Positions 7,901 through 16,225 are shown, counted from the first letter of the stretch. The stretch: DNA of 64,000 bases from JAICND01 sp040905905 (GCA_040905905.1 JBBDQN010000031.1:186001-250000); one strand, 5' to 3'. Numbers and translations are program-made. The notes: generated from the letters alone by a model not told the origin.

Positions 7901-9479
7901 GAGCCATTCACCCGAGCCTGTCATCGCCGACGGGAGTGGCGGTGCAGTAGCCGCCGGCCATGTGATCGCAGCGCGAGCAGCGCTCGATGTGCTGGCCGAC
8001 GGTGGGAATGCAATAGATGCCGCCATCGCGGCTTCGGCGGTGCAATGCGTTGTCGAGCCGGCCTGGTGTGGTGTCGGCGGCGACGCGTTCGCAATGATCC
8101 ACACCCCGGGGGTCAGCACGGCCATCAACGGAAGTGGAGCGGCGCCGACCGGGTTGAACGGGATCCAACCCGGAGCAATCCCCCGTTTCGGTGCACTATC
8201 CGTCTCCGTGCCGGGGACGGTGGAGACGTGGGATGGAATGGCTACCAGATTCGGGACCCGTCCGTTTCCAGACCTGTTGAACCCTGCTATCGAATTGGCC
8301 GAGGAAGGGTTCCCTGTCGATGCGAGATTGGCCGCTGCTCTTGGCCGGCTCCGACCAGAACTCGACGGATATCCGGGCTTGGCCCGCCTGCTCGAAGCGA
8401 ACGGAGCGGAGGTCGGGGATACCTTCTATCAGCCGCAGCTAGCCAAGACACTCCGGACCATCGCCCACGACGGTGCGAAGGCTTTTTACGAGGGCAGCCT
8501 CAGCGACGCACTCGTGGCAGGGCTCCGCTCGCGAGGGGGCGTAATCACCGGTCACGACCTGGCCGGTCATTGGGGCGACTGGCTCAGTCCGCTCTCGATC
8601 GAATACCGGGGGCGACAAATCCTCGAGCATCCCCCCGTGTCCCTTGGTGTGATCCTCCTTCAGGAACTCAGGATCCTGGAGGGTTTCGACCCGGCCAGTC
8701 TCGATCATCTTGGCCCGGAGCTCGTCGATCTGATGATTCTCTGCAAACAGGCTGCGTTCAGCGACTCTCTCGCCCATCTGGGCGATCCCCACCACGAGTC
8801 GGTGCCGCTCGACTGGATGCTGAGTGAAGACCGAGCCAAGTGGTGGCGGGACGAGATCCGTCGCAGCCGGCCGACCTCGTTCTCCGTCTCCCAGGATGGG
8901 CCGGATACCACGTCGCTGGCGGTTGTCGACGGCATGGGCAACACCGTCACCTTCATCCATAGCCTCTTCAACGAGTTTGGTTCTCGGGAAGCTCCCGGCG
9001 ACCTCGGGGTGATTCTCAACGACCGGCTCGGCAACCTGGTACTCGAGGGCGGGCGCCCGGGCGGGATCCGTCCCGGGCACCGGCCGGTTCACACCCTGAA
9101 TTCCTTTATGGTGCTGGAGGACGACCACGTGACCTTGGCCGGCGCCACCCCAGGAGGACGAGGCCAGGTCCAAACGTTATTTCAGGTACTGGTTCGATAC
9201 CTCGACCACCGATTCGACATCGGGGAGGCGCTGCGGGCGCCGCGATGGCTGCACGGATCGCCTCGTACGCGGGGCGTCGATGGTGTACTCAACCTCGAGT
9301 CGACCTTCCCGCCGTCGACCGCCCAGGCCCTGGCCGCCAACGGCTACCAGGTCATGACGGTCGCTAACGATGACACCGACATCTTCGGCAGCTGCACTCT
9401 GGTAATGAGTGCCCGGGCCGACCACAAGCTGACCGCCGCCGCCGATCATCGCCGCGGGGCGGCGGCGCTGGCGTTCTAG
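7890..9479 (+). CDS. Gamma-glutamyltransferase family protein
   Basis: About 529 residues. The N-terminal half has GGSGGAVAAGHVIAA-RAALDVLADGGNAIDAA, which is typical of GGT. The autoprocessing Thr lies in GPDTTSLAVVDGMGNTVTF, and the small-subunit motifs include LNDRLGN and GGRPGGIRPGHRPVHTL with TPGGRGQ. No signal peptide is visible, so it is probably cytoplasmic, unlike periplasmic GGT. It uses a TTG start overlapping the RidA gene by 11 bp. It probably hydrolyses an imported gamma-glutamyl or acyl-amino compound. Confidence 0.88.
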   Translation: MLIESHSPEPVIADGSGGAVAAGHVIAARAALDVLADGGNAIDAAIAASAVQCVVEPAWCGVGGDAFAMIHTPGVSTAINGSGAAPTGLNGIQPGAIPRFGALSVSVPGTVETWDGMATRFGTRPFPDLLNPAIELAEEGFPVDARLAAALGRLRPELDGYPGLARLLEANGAEVGDTFYQPQLAKTLRTIAHDGAKAFYEGSLSDALVAGLRSRGGVITGHDLAGHWGDWLSPLSIEYRGRQILEHPPVSLGVILLQELRILEGFDPASLDHLGPELVDLMILCKQAAFSDSLAHLGDPHHESVPLDWMLSEDRAKWWRDEIRRSRPTSFSVSQDGPDTTSLAVVDGMGNTVTFIHSLFNEFGSREAPGDLGVILNDRLGNLVLEGGRPGGIRPGHRPVHTLNSFMVLEDDHVTLAGATPGGRGQVQTLFQVLVRYLDHRFDIGEALRAPRWLHGSPRTRGVDGVLNLESTFPPSTAQALAANGYQVMTVANDDTDIFGSCTLVMSARADHKLTAAADHRRGAAALAF

Positions 9480-9486
9480 GAGCGAC

Positions 9487-10704
9487 GTGACCAAAGGCAT
9501 CACCTACCCATACCCCATCGACCGCAGCCTCTACTCGTGGCCTTCGTTCTCGGACGTGGAGTTCGCTCGTCGACATGACCTAGTCCGAAAGTTCATGTCT
9601 GACCAAGGCCTCGATTGCCTTCTCATCTCAGGCAACAACGCCATATGGGAGCGTTCGTGGGCAAACATCCGCTGGGTGTCGAACTTCATCGGGACCATGG
9701 AACTCGACGCCTTTTGTGTCTTCCCTCAGATCGGCGAGCCAACACTTCTGATTCTCGGGCTCAATGCCCGGCTGCCCGACCGGATCGCCCGCTCGATCAT
9801 CCCCGACGTACGCGGTGCTCTCAACACCGCCGACCTGCTAGTCGAGAGAATCCGCGAGCTCGGTCTCGAGCGCGCCAACATTGGCGTGATCCGGCCCGCC
9901 CCCTGGTTGTCGCTCTCCAAGGACCACGATCAGGCATTGCGGACGGCGTTTCCTGCCGCGACCTTCCGTGAGTACAGCGACGAGTTCTGGCGGATCCGGA
10001 TGGTGCTCTCTGCAGAGGAGTTGGCCTGTCTGGACGAAGCGGGGCGAATTGGCGATGCCGCGGTCCACGCACTGGCCAATGAGCTGAGGCCGGGCATGAA
10101 GGAGAAGGATCTGTTTGCGATCATCTATCGGGCTCTGGCCGAAAACGGTGGCGAGATCCCCTGCATGGTGCTGGCCGCCAGTGAGTCGATGCACCAGTCG
10201 ATCAGCGGTTTTCAACGACCTCGCCCCTTGGACCGGACCATTGCTTCGGGCGATCAGCTTCTTCTCGAGATCGGCGCCCGCGACGGTCATGGCTATGAAG
10301 CGCAGACAGGAAAGCCCATCGTTTATGGTCCGCCCCCACCCGACTTTGCCGACATGTTCGAGGTCTGCCTGGAGGCGTATCACCGGGTGGTGGCGGAGTT
10401 GAAGCCTGGATGCACCGCGGCCGATTTACGACGCGCCGGCCAGATCATTTGGGATCGCGGATACCAGGTGGTGGCTCCTTTGGTTCACGGTGTCTTCAAC
10501 CCGATCGACGCCGGGCCCTTTGTCGGTACGTCCCATCGACCTGACAAGGACGTGCCACTCGAGCCCAACATGGCTCTTTGTGTGGAGATACACCCTTGTA
10601 ACGAGGATGTCACCAAGGGCGTATTTCTGGGAGACACGTTTGTGATAACCGAAACGGGTGCGAGATCGGTCAACAAGGTCCCGCCCGAGTTGATTGTCCT
10701 CTGA
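9487..10704 (+). CDS. M24 (creatinase/aminopeptidase P fold) protein with degenerate metal site
   Basis: About 405 residues: an N-terminal creatinase domain (about 1-170) and a C-terminal pita-bread domain. The dimetal ligands of true M24 peptidases are mostly replaced. The first Asp position is Glu (LLEIGA), the second is Gln (YEAQTGKP), and the last Glu is Gly (GVFLGDTF). The His (LVHGVFNP) and one Glu (CVEIHP) remain. Metal-independent creatinase-like hydrolases show the same trend, so C-N hydrolysis without metal is plausible. GTG start with AGGAG 5 nt upstream. Confidence 0.85.
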   Translation: MTKGITYPYPIDRSLYSWPSFSDVEFARRHDLVRKFMSDQGLDCLLISGNNAIWERSWANIRWVSNFIGTMELDAFCVFPQIGEPTLLILGLNARLPDRIARSIIPDVRGALNTADLLVERIRELGLERANIGVIRPAPWLSLSKDHDQALRTAFPAATFREYSDEFWRIRMVLSAEELACLDEAGRIGDAAVHALANELRPGMKEKDLFAIIYRALAENGGEIPCMVLAASESMHQSISGFQRPRPLDRTIASGDQLLLEIGARDGHGYEAQTGKPIVYGPPPPDFADMFEVCLEAYHRVVAELKPGCTAADLRRAGQIIWDRGYQVVAPLVHGVFNPIDAGPFVGTSHRPDKDVPLEPNMALCVEIHPCNEDVTKGVFLGDTFVITETGARSVNKVPPELIVL

Positions 10705-11273
10705 TGGCTCCCGTCACCTTCGATCAAGTCGATGACCTGATCCGGAGCCGCCGCTCGAGTCTCCGGATCGACCCGGAACGACCAGTTAACCCCGAGCTGA
10801 TCGAACGTCTTTGCGAGCTTGCCACCTGGGCGCCCAACCACAAGCGGACCTCGCCATGGCGTTTTGCCGTTCTCACCAACGGGGCCCGAACCAGACTCGG
10901 CGAGGTCGTGGCGGATGCCCTCGTTCGCAGCGGCGCGACCGATTCGCAGGCTCTTCAGAAGGCATTGACCAAATACCTGCGGGCCCCGGTCATCGTCATT
11001 GTCGGCAGTGCCCGCAACGACGACCCGGTGCTCGATGGTGAGAATCGTGATGCGGTGGCGGCCGGTGTCCAGACCTTGTTGCTGGCCGCTAGCACTTCCG
11101 GGCTCAGCACCTTCTGGTCGACGGGTGCCACTGCCAGGATCGACGAAGTGAAGGAGCTGGCCGGCTTCGAGCGTGATGAGCAGATCGTGGCCGTGATATA
11201 CATGGGCTGGCCGGATGGTGAGGCGCCACCGGGACGACGAGAGCCGGCCCGGATCAACTGGTTGAACGCATGA
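10704..11273 (+). CDS. Nitroreductase family protein
   Basis: About 189 residues. RSRRSSLRIDPERPVN carries the FMN-phosphate binding RRS pattern; ELATWAPNHKRTSPWRFAVL and LLLAASTSGLSTFWSTGA are standard nitroreductase segments. The start ATG shares one base with the preceding TGA. It probably reduces or oxidises a small organic substrate with FMN and NAD(P)H. As the near-last gene of the catabolic operon it may act on the same substrate, but nothing identifies it. Confidence 0.85.
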   Translation: MAPVTFDQVDDLIRSRRSSLRIDPERPVNPELIERLCELATWAPNHKRTSPWRFAVLTNGARTRLGEVVADALVRSGATDSQALQKALTKYLRAPVIVIVGSARNDDPVLDGENRDAVAAGVQTLLLAASTSGLSTFWSTGATARIDEVKELAGFERDEQIVAVIYMGWPDGEAPPGRREPARINWLNA

Positions 11274-11476
11274 ACCATGACGCGACTCCGAGGTCTCGAC
11301 GCTTCCTGATCGCCGAGTGCTTCCTGGTGAACCTCCTCGGTCTCGATGAGACCGTGGCAGCCCGCGAGATGTTGGCCTGGGGAGTGGCCCTGAGCTCAGA
11401 TTCGGAGAAGGCGGTCTGGAACCTCCTTGGCCGCCCAACTCAGTGTCCCCATGGGGAGTCGATTCCAGCCCTTTAG
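11270..11476 (+). CDS. Stand-alone DtxR-like dimerization domain lacking the HTH and metal ligands
   Basis: 68 residues, overlapping the nitroreductase stop by 4 bp (ATGA). RRFLIAECFLVNLLGLDE and NLLGRPTQCPHGESIPAL match the metal-binding/dimerization domain of DtxR/IdeR repressors, but no winged helix precedes it. Aligned to DtxR, the His79 position is Phe, His98 is Ala, Cys102 is Leu, Glu105 is Gly and His106 is Val; only Glu83 remains. It may be a dominant-negative partner, an adaptor or a decaying fragment. The alignment was done by eye. Confidence 0.65.
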   Translation: MNHDATPRSRRFLIAECFLVNLLGLDETVAAREMLAWGVALSSDSEKAVWNLLGRPTQCPHGESIPAL

Positions 11477-11478
11477 GT

Positions 11479-11512
11479 CATCAGTTCGGCCAGTTTGCGG
11501 ACGATGTTGCGG
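11479..11512 (-). repeat. Direct-repeat copy of the DUF1697 gene 3' end (remnant or attachment-like site)
   Basis: The first 25 bases, 11479-11503, are identical to 12624-12648 inside the 3' end of the DUF1697 gene, and the next nine differ at two positions. On the minus strand it would encode NRNIVRKLAELM, like the real C-terminus CNTVRKLAELM. The two copies flank the whole crcB-crcB-DUF190 module. This can reflect integration at a gene 3' end, or duplication followed by deletion of a second DUF1697 gene. Confidence 0.75.
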
Positions 11513-11539
11513 TTGGGCGAGCCGCCTAGCTACTGCGGA

Positions 11540-11875
11540 CTATTCGCGGTTGGCTCGGTAAACGCGGACGTCGACTCGTTCGAGGGTTACCAGCCCGTCG
11601 CCGATCATCTCATCGAGGGCTGGAAGGATGCCTTCGATCTTGTCATTGCTGTCGACACACTCAATGATGATGGGCAGGTCTTCGGAGAGCCGGAGGATGT
11701 GGGCGGTGTGCAGCCGGCTCGATTTGCCGAAGCCCTCTATGCCTCGGAGGACGGTGGCACCGGCCAGGCCCTGCTTTCGGAGGGTCTCGACAATCGCCTG
11801 GTAGAGAGGCTGGCCATGATGGGTGTCGGACTCTCCGATGAAGATCCGCAGAAGTCGGGCGTCTTGGTCTTCCAT
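11540..11875 (-). CDS. DUF190 family protein (CrcB-associated)
   Basis: About 111 residues with the family's RIFIGESD-x-x-x-GQPLYQAIVE opening, GATVLRGIEGFG and LP-IIIECVDS motifs. The fold resembles PII/ferredoxin-like signalling proteins. DUF190 genes are commonly found beside fluoride channels, and here it is the last gene of the leftward operon, 12 bp after the second CrcB. Its role in fluoride export is unknown; nucleotide or metabolite sensing is an inference from the fold. Confidence 0.88.
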   Translation of the reverse strand: MEDQDARLLRIFIGESDTHHGQPLYQAIVETLRKQGLAGATVLRGIEGFGKSSRLHTAHILRLSEDLPIIIECVDSNDKIEGILPALDEMIGDGLVTLERVDVRVYRANRE

Positions 11876-11887
11876 AGTTGCCTCATT

Positions 11888-12241
11888 TCAGTTGGTCAGG
11901 ACATAACCGGCGGCCGCAAGAGCGATACCCGCGATCAGAGCCAGGAAAAGGTTGGCGAATGCTCGGGTGGAACGGAGGACTGGGAAGCCCAGACGGATCG
12001 TTTCGATCATCCAAGTGGAAAAGGTTGTGTAACCGCCAAGGAACCCGACGATTGCAAGGCTCGTCGTGGCATTGAGCCCGTTCGTGCCGGCAACCAGACC
12101 GAGCAAGAACGAGCCCGTGAGGTTGACGGTTAATGTGCCGACCGGAAAATCGGACCGGCTGAGTCGATGAGTCCACCCTGAGATGAGATATCGACAAAGA
12201 GCACCCGCGGCACCGGCGATGGCTCCGATCATGAGAGTCAT
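11888..12241 (-). CDS. crcB: CrcB/FluC fluoride channel subunit 2
   Basis: About 117 residues with four predicted helices. The motifs GALCRYLISGW, GTLTVNLTGSFLLGL and GFLGGYTTFSTWMIE are the CrcB signatures; the Asn of VNLTGS and the Phe-box TTFST form the fluoride pathway in known Fluc channels. It overlaps the other CrcB by 4 bp (ATGA at 12238-12241). Paired genes of this kind often encode a heterodimeric channel, so this and the next gene probably act together. Confidence 0.92.
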   Translation of the reverse strand: MTLMIGAIAGAAGALCRYLISGWTHRLSRSDFPVGTLTVNLTGSFLLGLVAGTNGLNATTSLAIVGFLGGYTTFSTWMIETIRLGFPVLRSTRAFANLFLALIAGIALAAAGYVLTN

Positions 12242-12606
12242 CCGAAGGCACCGATGCGCTGACCGGCTACCGCCGCGGCTAGCCCACCCATCACGGAAGC
12301 AGTGACATAGCCGGCAGCGGTCCATGGGTGGCCGTCAGCGAGCAGATGGACAACGTCGAGGCTGAACGCCGAGAAAGTCGTAAACGAACCCAGGACACCG
12401 ATCGCCCAGAACTGCAGAGACCATCGTCCGCCCACAGACCGTTCCCTTCGAGACAGGTAGAGACCCAGTAGGAAGGATCCACCGAGGTTGACTGCCAGGA
12501 CACCGGCCGGAAACGCTCCACGTGGAGTGGGAACCCACAACCCGATCCCGGAACGGACCGCCGAACCGACGAATCCCCCGGCGGCCACGGCGGACAATGC
12601 CCTCAT
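12238..12606 (-). CDS. crcB: CrcB/FluC fluoride channel subunit 1
   Basis: About 122 residues with four predicted helices. The motifs are GGFVGSAVRSGIG, GVLAVNLGGSFLLGL and GVLGSFTTFSAFSLD. The VN-G-S and TTFSAF elements of the fluoride path are kept. Its ATG overlaps the DUF1697 stop by 4 bp (ATGA at 12603-12606), so it is probably translated from the same mRNA. No fluoride riboswitch could be placed because no untranslated leader exists in front of it. Confidence 0.92.
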   Translation of the reverse strand: MRALSAVAAGGFVGSAVRSGIGLWVPTPRGAFPAGVLAVNLGGSFLLGLYLSRRERSVGGRWSLQFWAIGVLGSFTTFSAFSLDVVHLLADGHPWTAAGYVTASVMGGLAAAVAGQRIGAFG

Positions 12607-13160
12607 TCTATTGTTCCCGGAGCCATCAGTTCGGCCAGTTTGCGGACGGTGTTGCAGTTGCGGATCGTCATTCCTCTATATAGCTCTGAGCCAACGAGCT
12701 GCCTCAGTCCACTGCGGTTCACGTTGGTCCGATCCACCCGCCAGATGATGGCTCCGGGGACGTAGACCACGTCCTCGAGGTTAGGTTTGATCTTCAGCTC
12801 CGCGAGGATGTCCTTTCGGTCGAATCGCTCCCAAAGAAACATGACGTCGCATCTCATAGTCTTGTCGTTGGTCCAGTTGTCAGGGATGGCTTTGGTCGTT
12901 TTCCTGATCGCCGCCAGGTCACGAATCAGCACCTTGATCTGGAACCCGAAGTCCTGTTCGATCGCCTTCTCGAGAGCGGAGATGATGGTGGCGGGCTTGC
13001 GTCGGCTGTCCTTGAAAATGACGTTGCCCGAATTGATATAGGTGGTCACGTCGGTCAGCCCTACCTCCTCGAAGGTCCTCTTGAGGCGCGGCATCGCCAT
13101 TTTGTTCTTCCCACCAACGTTGATGCCTCGCAGGAGCGTCACGTAGATCATCGGAACCAT
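12603..13160 (-). CDS. DUF1697 family protein
   Basis: About 185 residues beginning MVPMIYVTLLRGINVGGKNK, the hallmark of DUF1697, with TYINSGNVIF following. The family has no established biochemical role. It is the first gene of the leftward operon with crcB-crcB-DUF190. AAGGTGGG lies just upstream of ATG 13160; a second ATG three codons in is possible. The last 11-12 codons fall in the sequence repeated at 11479-11512. Confidence 0.88.
   Translation of the reverse strand: MVPMIYVTLLRGINVGGKNKMAMPRLKRTFEEVGLTDVTTYINSGNVIFKDSRRKPATIISALEKAIEQDFGFQIKVLIRDLAAIRKTTKAIPDNWTNDKTMRCDVMFLWERFDRKDILAELKIKPNLEDVVYVPGAIIWRVDRTNVNRSGLRQLVGSELYRGMTIRNCNTVRKLAELMAPGTIE
12624..12657 (-). repeat. Second copy of the direct repeat, inside the DUF1697 3' end
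   Basis: Bases 12624-12648 match 11479-11503 exactly. The similarity continues with two differences to about 12657, close to the crcB start. The pair brackets about 1.1 kb that carries both fluoride channels and the DUF190 gene. Confidence 0.75.
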
Positions 13161-13198
13161 TCAACCCACCTTTTTGAGGGAGATATCCTCGGCCAGCC

Positions 13199-13900
13199 TT
13201 GTTCAATGAAGAAACCGAGCTCGACAGGCTCTACGCGGCTCCCCTCGAGGAGTTCACGAAGCTCCGCAACGAGATCGGCGGCCAGGCCCGCAAAGATGGT
13301 GACCAGGCGGTTGCCTCCCGGATCGGGGCTCTAAAGAAGCCGTCGGTGTCGGCATGGGTGGTCAATCAGCTTGCTCGCACGGGCCAGGTCGAATTGCAGC
13401 GGCTAATCAAGGCGGGCGAGGCGCTCGAGGAGGCCCAGCGCGATTCCGTGTCTGGGAAGGGCCCTAGCGGGTTCGAGACGGCTCGCAAGGATGAGAGCGA
13501 TGCGATTCGACTGCTCCGCGCCGCCGTCAAGCAGGTGCTTCCCTCGGTATCGGCCGCGGTCCTCGATCGGGTCATCAACTCTTTGCGGGCAGGAGTGGCA
13601 TCTCCGGAGGGACGCGAGATCCTCAAGAAGGGTCGACTGACCGAGGATCTGGAACCATCCGGGTTCGGAGCCTTCTCGGGAATACCGACCTCGAGCCTCA
13701 CCAAACCAAGCAAGATCGACACTCTCCGGCGACGTCGACAGGAGGCTGAAACCAAAGCCACTGACCTCGAAATGCGAGCGCAGGAAGCCGAGAAACTGGC
13801 CAAGAGAACATCTATGGATGCTGCCGCGGCCCGCAAGCGAGCAGGCGAGGCTTTGGCCCAGTTGCAAAAAATCGAAGGCGAGCTAGCCGACCTCGACTAG
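13199..13900 (+). CDS. Conserved actinobacterial coiled-coil protein of unknown function
   Basis: About 233 residues. The N-terminal half (LDRLYAAPLEEFTKLRNEIG, then RIGALKKPSVSAWVVNQLAR) is a recognisable conserved actinobacterial pattern without a known function. The C-terminal 70 residues form a charged Ala/Lys/Glu coiled coil (from about RRRRQEAETKATDLEMRAQE). There is no signal peptide or membrane segment. The TTG at 13199 is the only start near the conserved region and its RBS is poor. It is transcribed away from the DUF1697 operon with only 38 bp between the starts. Confidence 0.7.
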   Translation: MFNEETELDRLYAAPLEEFTKLRNEIGGQARKDGDQAVASRIGALKKPSVSAWVVNQLARTGQVELQRLIKAGEALEEAQRDSVSGKGPSGFETARKDESDAIRLLRAAVKQVLPSVSAAVLDRVINSLRAGVASPEGREILKKGRLTEDLEPSGFGAFSGIPTSSLTKPSKIDTLRRRRQEAETKATDLEMRAQEAEKLAKRTSMDAAAARKRAGEALAQLQKIEGELADLD

Positions 13901-13978
13901 ATCTGACTGACGGGCTGGGCTACCCGGGAACACCAGCAGAGGAGCCCTACGCCTTCCTCGCGCCGTACTCTCTGGTAA

Positions 13979-14338
13979 ATGCCCACAGCCATAGACGAGT
14001 ATCTGGCGTCCGTCCCTGATGAGGTGGTCCGGGCTGCCCTCGAGAAACTACGTCAAACCATCAAGAGCGTGGTTCCCGACGCCATTGAGGTGATCAGCTA
14101 CAAGATCCCCTCTTTCAAGTATCAGGGTCGAATGTTGGTGGGCTTCAATGCCACCAAAGAAGGTTGCACCCTCCACCTATTGAGCAGCTCGGTTTTGGGC
14201 ACCCATGCCGCCGATGTCCAGGGTTACAAGACCGGGAAAGGATCTATCCGCTTTGTGGCTGACCAACCGCTTCCGGCCGCTTTGGTCAAGAAACTCGTCA
14301 GGGCGCGAATCGCCGAAAACGAAGCCCGTTCCGGCTAG
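13979..14338 (+). CDS. DUF1801 (YdhG-like) family protein
   Basis: About 119 residues. IDEYLASVPDEVVRAALEKL, then ISYKIPSFKYQGRMLVGFNA and GSIRFVADQPLPAALVKKLV match the DUF1801 alpha/beta fold, related to frataxin-like YdhG. The exact role is unknown. It converges on the phosphofructokinase gene with a 4-bp stop-stop overlap (14335-14338). The gap before it (13901-13978) contains nothing recognisable. Confidence 0.85.
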   Translation: MPTAIDEYLASVPDEVVRAALEKLRQTIKSVVPDAIEVISYKIPSFKYQGRMLVGFNATKEGCTLHLLSSSVLGTHAADVQGYKTGKGSIRFVADQPLPAALVKKLVRARIAENEARSG

Positions 14339-15483
14339 TACAGGAACATCGGTTTGCCGAGGACATGGCGAACCTTTGGTAGATAGTTCTCACGGTCGTA
14401 GAGCTCGTCGACATCTACCCGTTTGACTCCTTCTCGTGTCGCCTCGATCGGCACGTGGGTGTAAGTCCCTCCCCGTAGGGCCACCATTCGACCGTGGCTT
14501 CCTTCAAGGGCTAGGTTCGCTGCCATCACCGCATAATTGGTGGCGACCATCAGATCGAGCGAGTCAGGGGTGCCGGACCGCATCAAGTATCCGACCTGCT
14601 GATAGAGAACGTCGTGGCCAGTCCGCTCCTTTAACAACTCACAGGTAAGTGCCCCGATCCCGCCCAGTTTGCGATGCCCGTAGGCGTCGGCCGCACCGGA
14701 GAGATAGATGTCGCCTTCCACCAATCGGGCGCCTTCGGAGATGGTCATCATGGCGTAGTTCGATGGGTTGAAGGCCCGATCCGCTAACAGAAAACCGGCC
14801 AGACGGTCGATGTCGAAGGGCTCCTCGGAGATGATCGCCCGATCCACCCCGGAGAGATAGGCCGTGATCAGCGAAGTCTCCCCGCTGTAGCGACCGAACA
14901 GCTCGACCACCGCGATCCGCTCGTGGGAGCCGGCGGCAGTACGGAGGCTGTGAATGAACTGGACACCTCGGGTGACAGCGGTCGAGAAACCAATGCAGTA
15001 ATCGGTCCCGTGCACGTCGTTGTCCATCGTCTTGGGGATGGCGATCACGGGAACACCTTCTTGGTGGAGGCGGAACCCGTAGGAAAGGGTGTCGTCACCG
15101 CCAATGGGGATGAGCACCTCGATCCCATGCTTTTCGAGGACCCGCAGCACATTTGGGGTCACGTCGTGGGGACCTTCGCCTTCGGTCTGCCCAAACAAGA
15201 ACTGCGGAAGTTCGGCGGTTCGCACGTTGGCCGGATTGGTGCGAGAAGTGTGGAGGAATGTACCCCCGGTGCGGTCTACGGTCCGCACCAGCCGCGGGTC
15301 GAGCGGCAGGAGGTTGGCGACGGCCGTTCGTTCGTCTTCGGGGTCAGTGAAAGCCAACCCGGCCCAGCCGCGACGTATCCCGACCACCTCGTGACCATCG
15401 CCCATTACCCGGTTCACGACCGCCTTGATGCAGGCGTTGAGGCCGGGGACGTCACCGCCTCCGGTCAGGATGCCGATTCGCAT
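14335..15483 (-). CDS. pfp: 6-phosphofructokinase, PPi-dependent type
   Basis: About 382 residues. GILTGGGDVPGLNACIKAVV is the nucleotide/phosphate loop. The motif GGDDT has Asp where ATP enzymes have Gly (GGDGS), and PKTMDND has Lys where ATP enzymes have Gly-Thr (PGTIDND). These two changes mark pyrophosphate-dependent enzymes, so this is likely a reversible PPi:fructose-6-phosphate phosphotransferase of glycolysis and gluconeogenesis. Catalytic Asp in T-MDND is present. It is monocistronic and convergent with the DUF1801 gene. Confidence 0.85.
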   Translation of the reverse strand: MRIGILTGGGDVPGLNACIKAVVNRVMGDGHEVVGIRRGWAGLAFTDPEDERTAVANLLPLDPRLVRTVDRTGGTFLHTSRTNPANVRTAELPQFLFGQTEGEGPHDVTPNVLRVLEKHGIEVLIPIGGDDTLSYGFRLHQEGVPVIAIPKTMDNDVHGTDYCIGFSTAVTRGVQFIHSLRTAAGSHERIAVVELFGRYSGETSLITAYLSGVDRAIISEEPFDIDRLAGFLLADRAFNPSNYAMMTISEGARLVEGDIYLSGAADAYGHRKLGGIGALTCELLKERTGHDVLYQQVGYLMRSGTPDSLDLMVATNYAVMAANLALEGSHGRMVALRGGTYTHVPIEATREGVKRVDVDELYDRENYLPKVRHVLGKPMFLY

Positions 15484-15495
15484 TGATGCCCTTCG

Positions 15496-16014
15496 TTGTG
15501 CGCTGGTCCATATTGGCGCGTTGTGGTTCTCGTCAAAGGATCCAACAGCTGCCCGACCGAGCCAACCGACGGCGTCGGGTACCCTCCCTGGTCGGTGAGA
15601 GAGTCAAGCATCCGCCGTCTTTCGAGGATTCACCGACTCCTTTTTGAGGTGACCGCCGGTGTGATCGGTCGCCGTCTGGTTGCCAACGACATGCTGCTGC
15701 TCACCACGATCGGCCGTCGGTCGGGCAAGCCACACACCGTGCCCCTCCTTTACATTGAAGACGGGGACCGGTTTGTCGTCATTGCATCATTTGGTGGCCG
15801 ACAGCACCATCCCGCCTGGTACCTCAACCTCACCGCCAATCCGAATGTGGAGGTGCAGGTCCGCAACCGACGGTTTCCGGCTCTCGCCATGACGGCTTCG
15901 CCCGAGGACCGATCGCGGCTCTGGCCGCAGATCACAGAGACCTATCGCGGCTACGCCGCTTACCAAACGCGGACCGATCGGACCATCCCGGTGGTTTTTC
16001 TCAGTTCGCTGTAG
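15496..16014 (+). CDS. F420/deazaflavin-dependent nitroreductase (Ddn) family protein
   Basis: The core reads LLLTTIGRRSGKPHTVPLLYIEDGDRFVVIASFGG, then HHPAWYLNLTANPNVEVQVRNR, which is the Ddn/DUF385 split beta-barrel motif that binds deazaflavin F420. Known members reduce quinones or nitroaromatics with F420H2. The start is uncertain: TTG 15496 gives 172 residues, GTG 15523 or GTG 15595 give lengths closer to the family norm of about 140-150. Its presence implies the host makes F420. Confidence 0.85.
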   Translation: MCAGPYWRVVVLVKGSNSCPTEPTDGVGYPPWSVRESSIRRLSRIHRLLFEVTAGVIGRRLVANDMLLLTTIGRRSGKPHTVPLLYIEDGDRFVVIASFGGRQHHPAWYLNLTANPNVEVQVRNRRFPALAMTASPEDRSRLWPQITETYRGYAAYQTRTDRTIPVVFLSSL

Positions 16015-16063
16015 TGCGGGTTCGGGGACGTACCTTCCACGGGTCGTCGGTTCGACCGAGGTT

Positions 16064-16225
16064 GTGATCGCATCCTTCAGTGACAAACCAGGCGAACTTG
16101 GCTCTATGGCCCGGCGGATTGCCGACACGGGCACCAATATCAAGCTGGTCTACATCACCTGTGATGGCCGGATTGCGTTCGCCACCGACAACAACGCCGC
16201 TGCCGGGGAGGCTCTCGGCGCCTGA
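16064..16225 (+). CDS. Short ACT-domain-like protein
   Basis: About 53 residues from GTG 16064: VIASFSDKPGELGSMARRIA followed by DTGTNIKLVYITCDGRIAFA. The D-x-PGEL-x-x-x-A-x-x-I-x-x-x-G-x-N-I pattern is that of an ACT domain, which binds amino acids as a dimer. Family members usually have a second half, so this may be a truncated or minimal version. The frame is open upstream into the Ddn gene, so a translational fusion product is possible. No strong RBS. Confidence 0.5.
   Translation: MIASFSDKPGELGSMARRIADTGTNIKLVYITCDGRIAFATDNNAAAGEALGA

Noticed and set aside
12607..13198. Fluoride riboswitch in front of the crcB genes
   Set aside because: crcB starts inside the DUF1697 stop, and the DUF1697 leader is only 38 bp with no recognisable pseudoknot.
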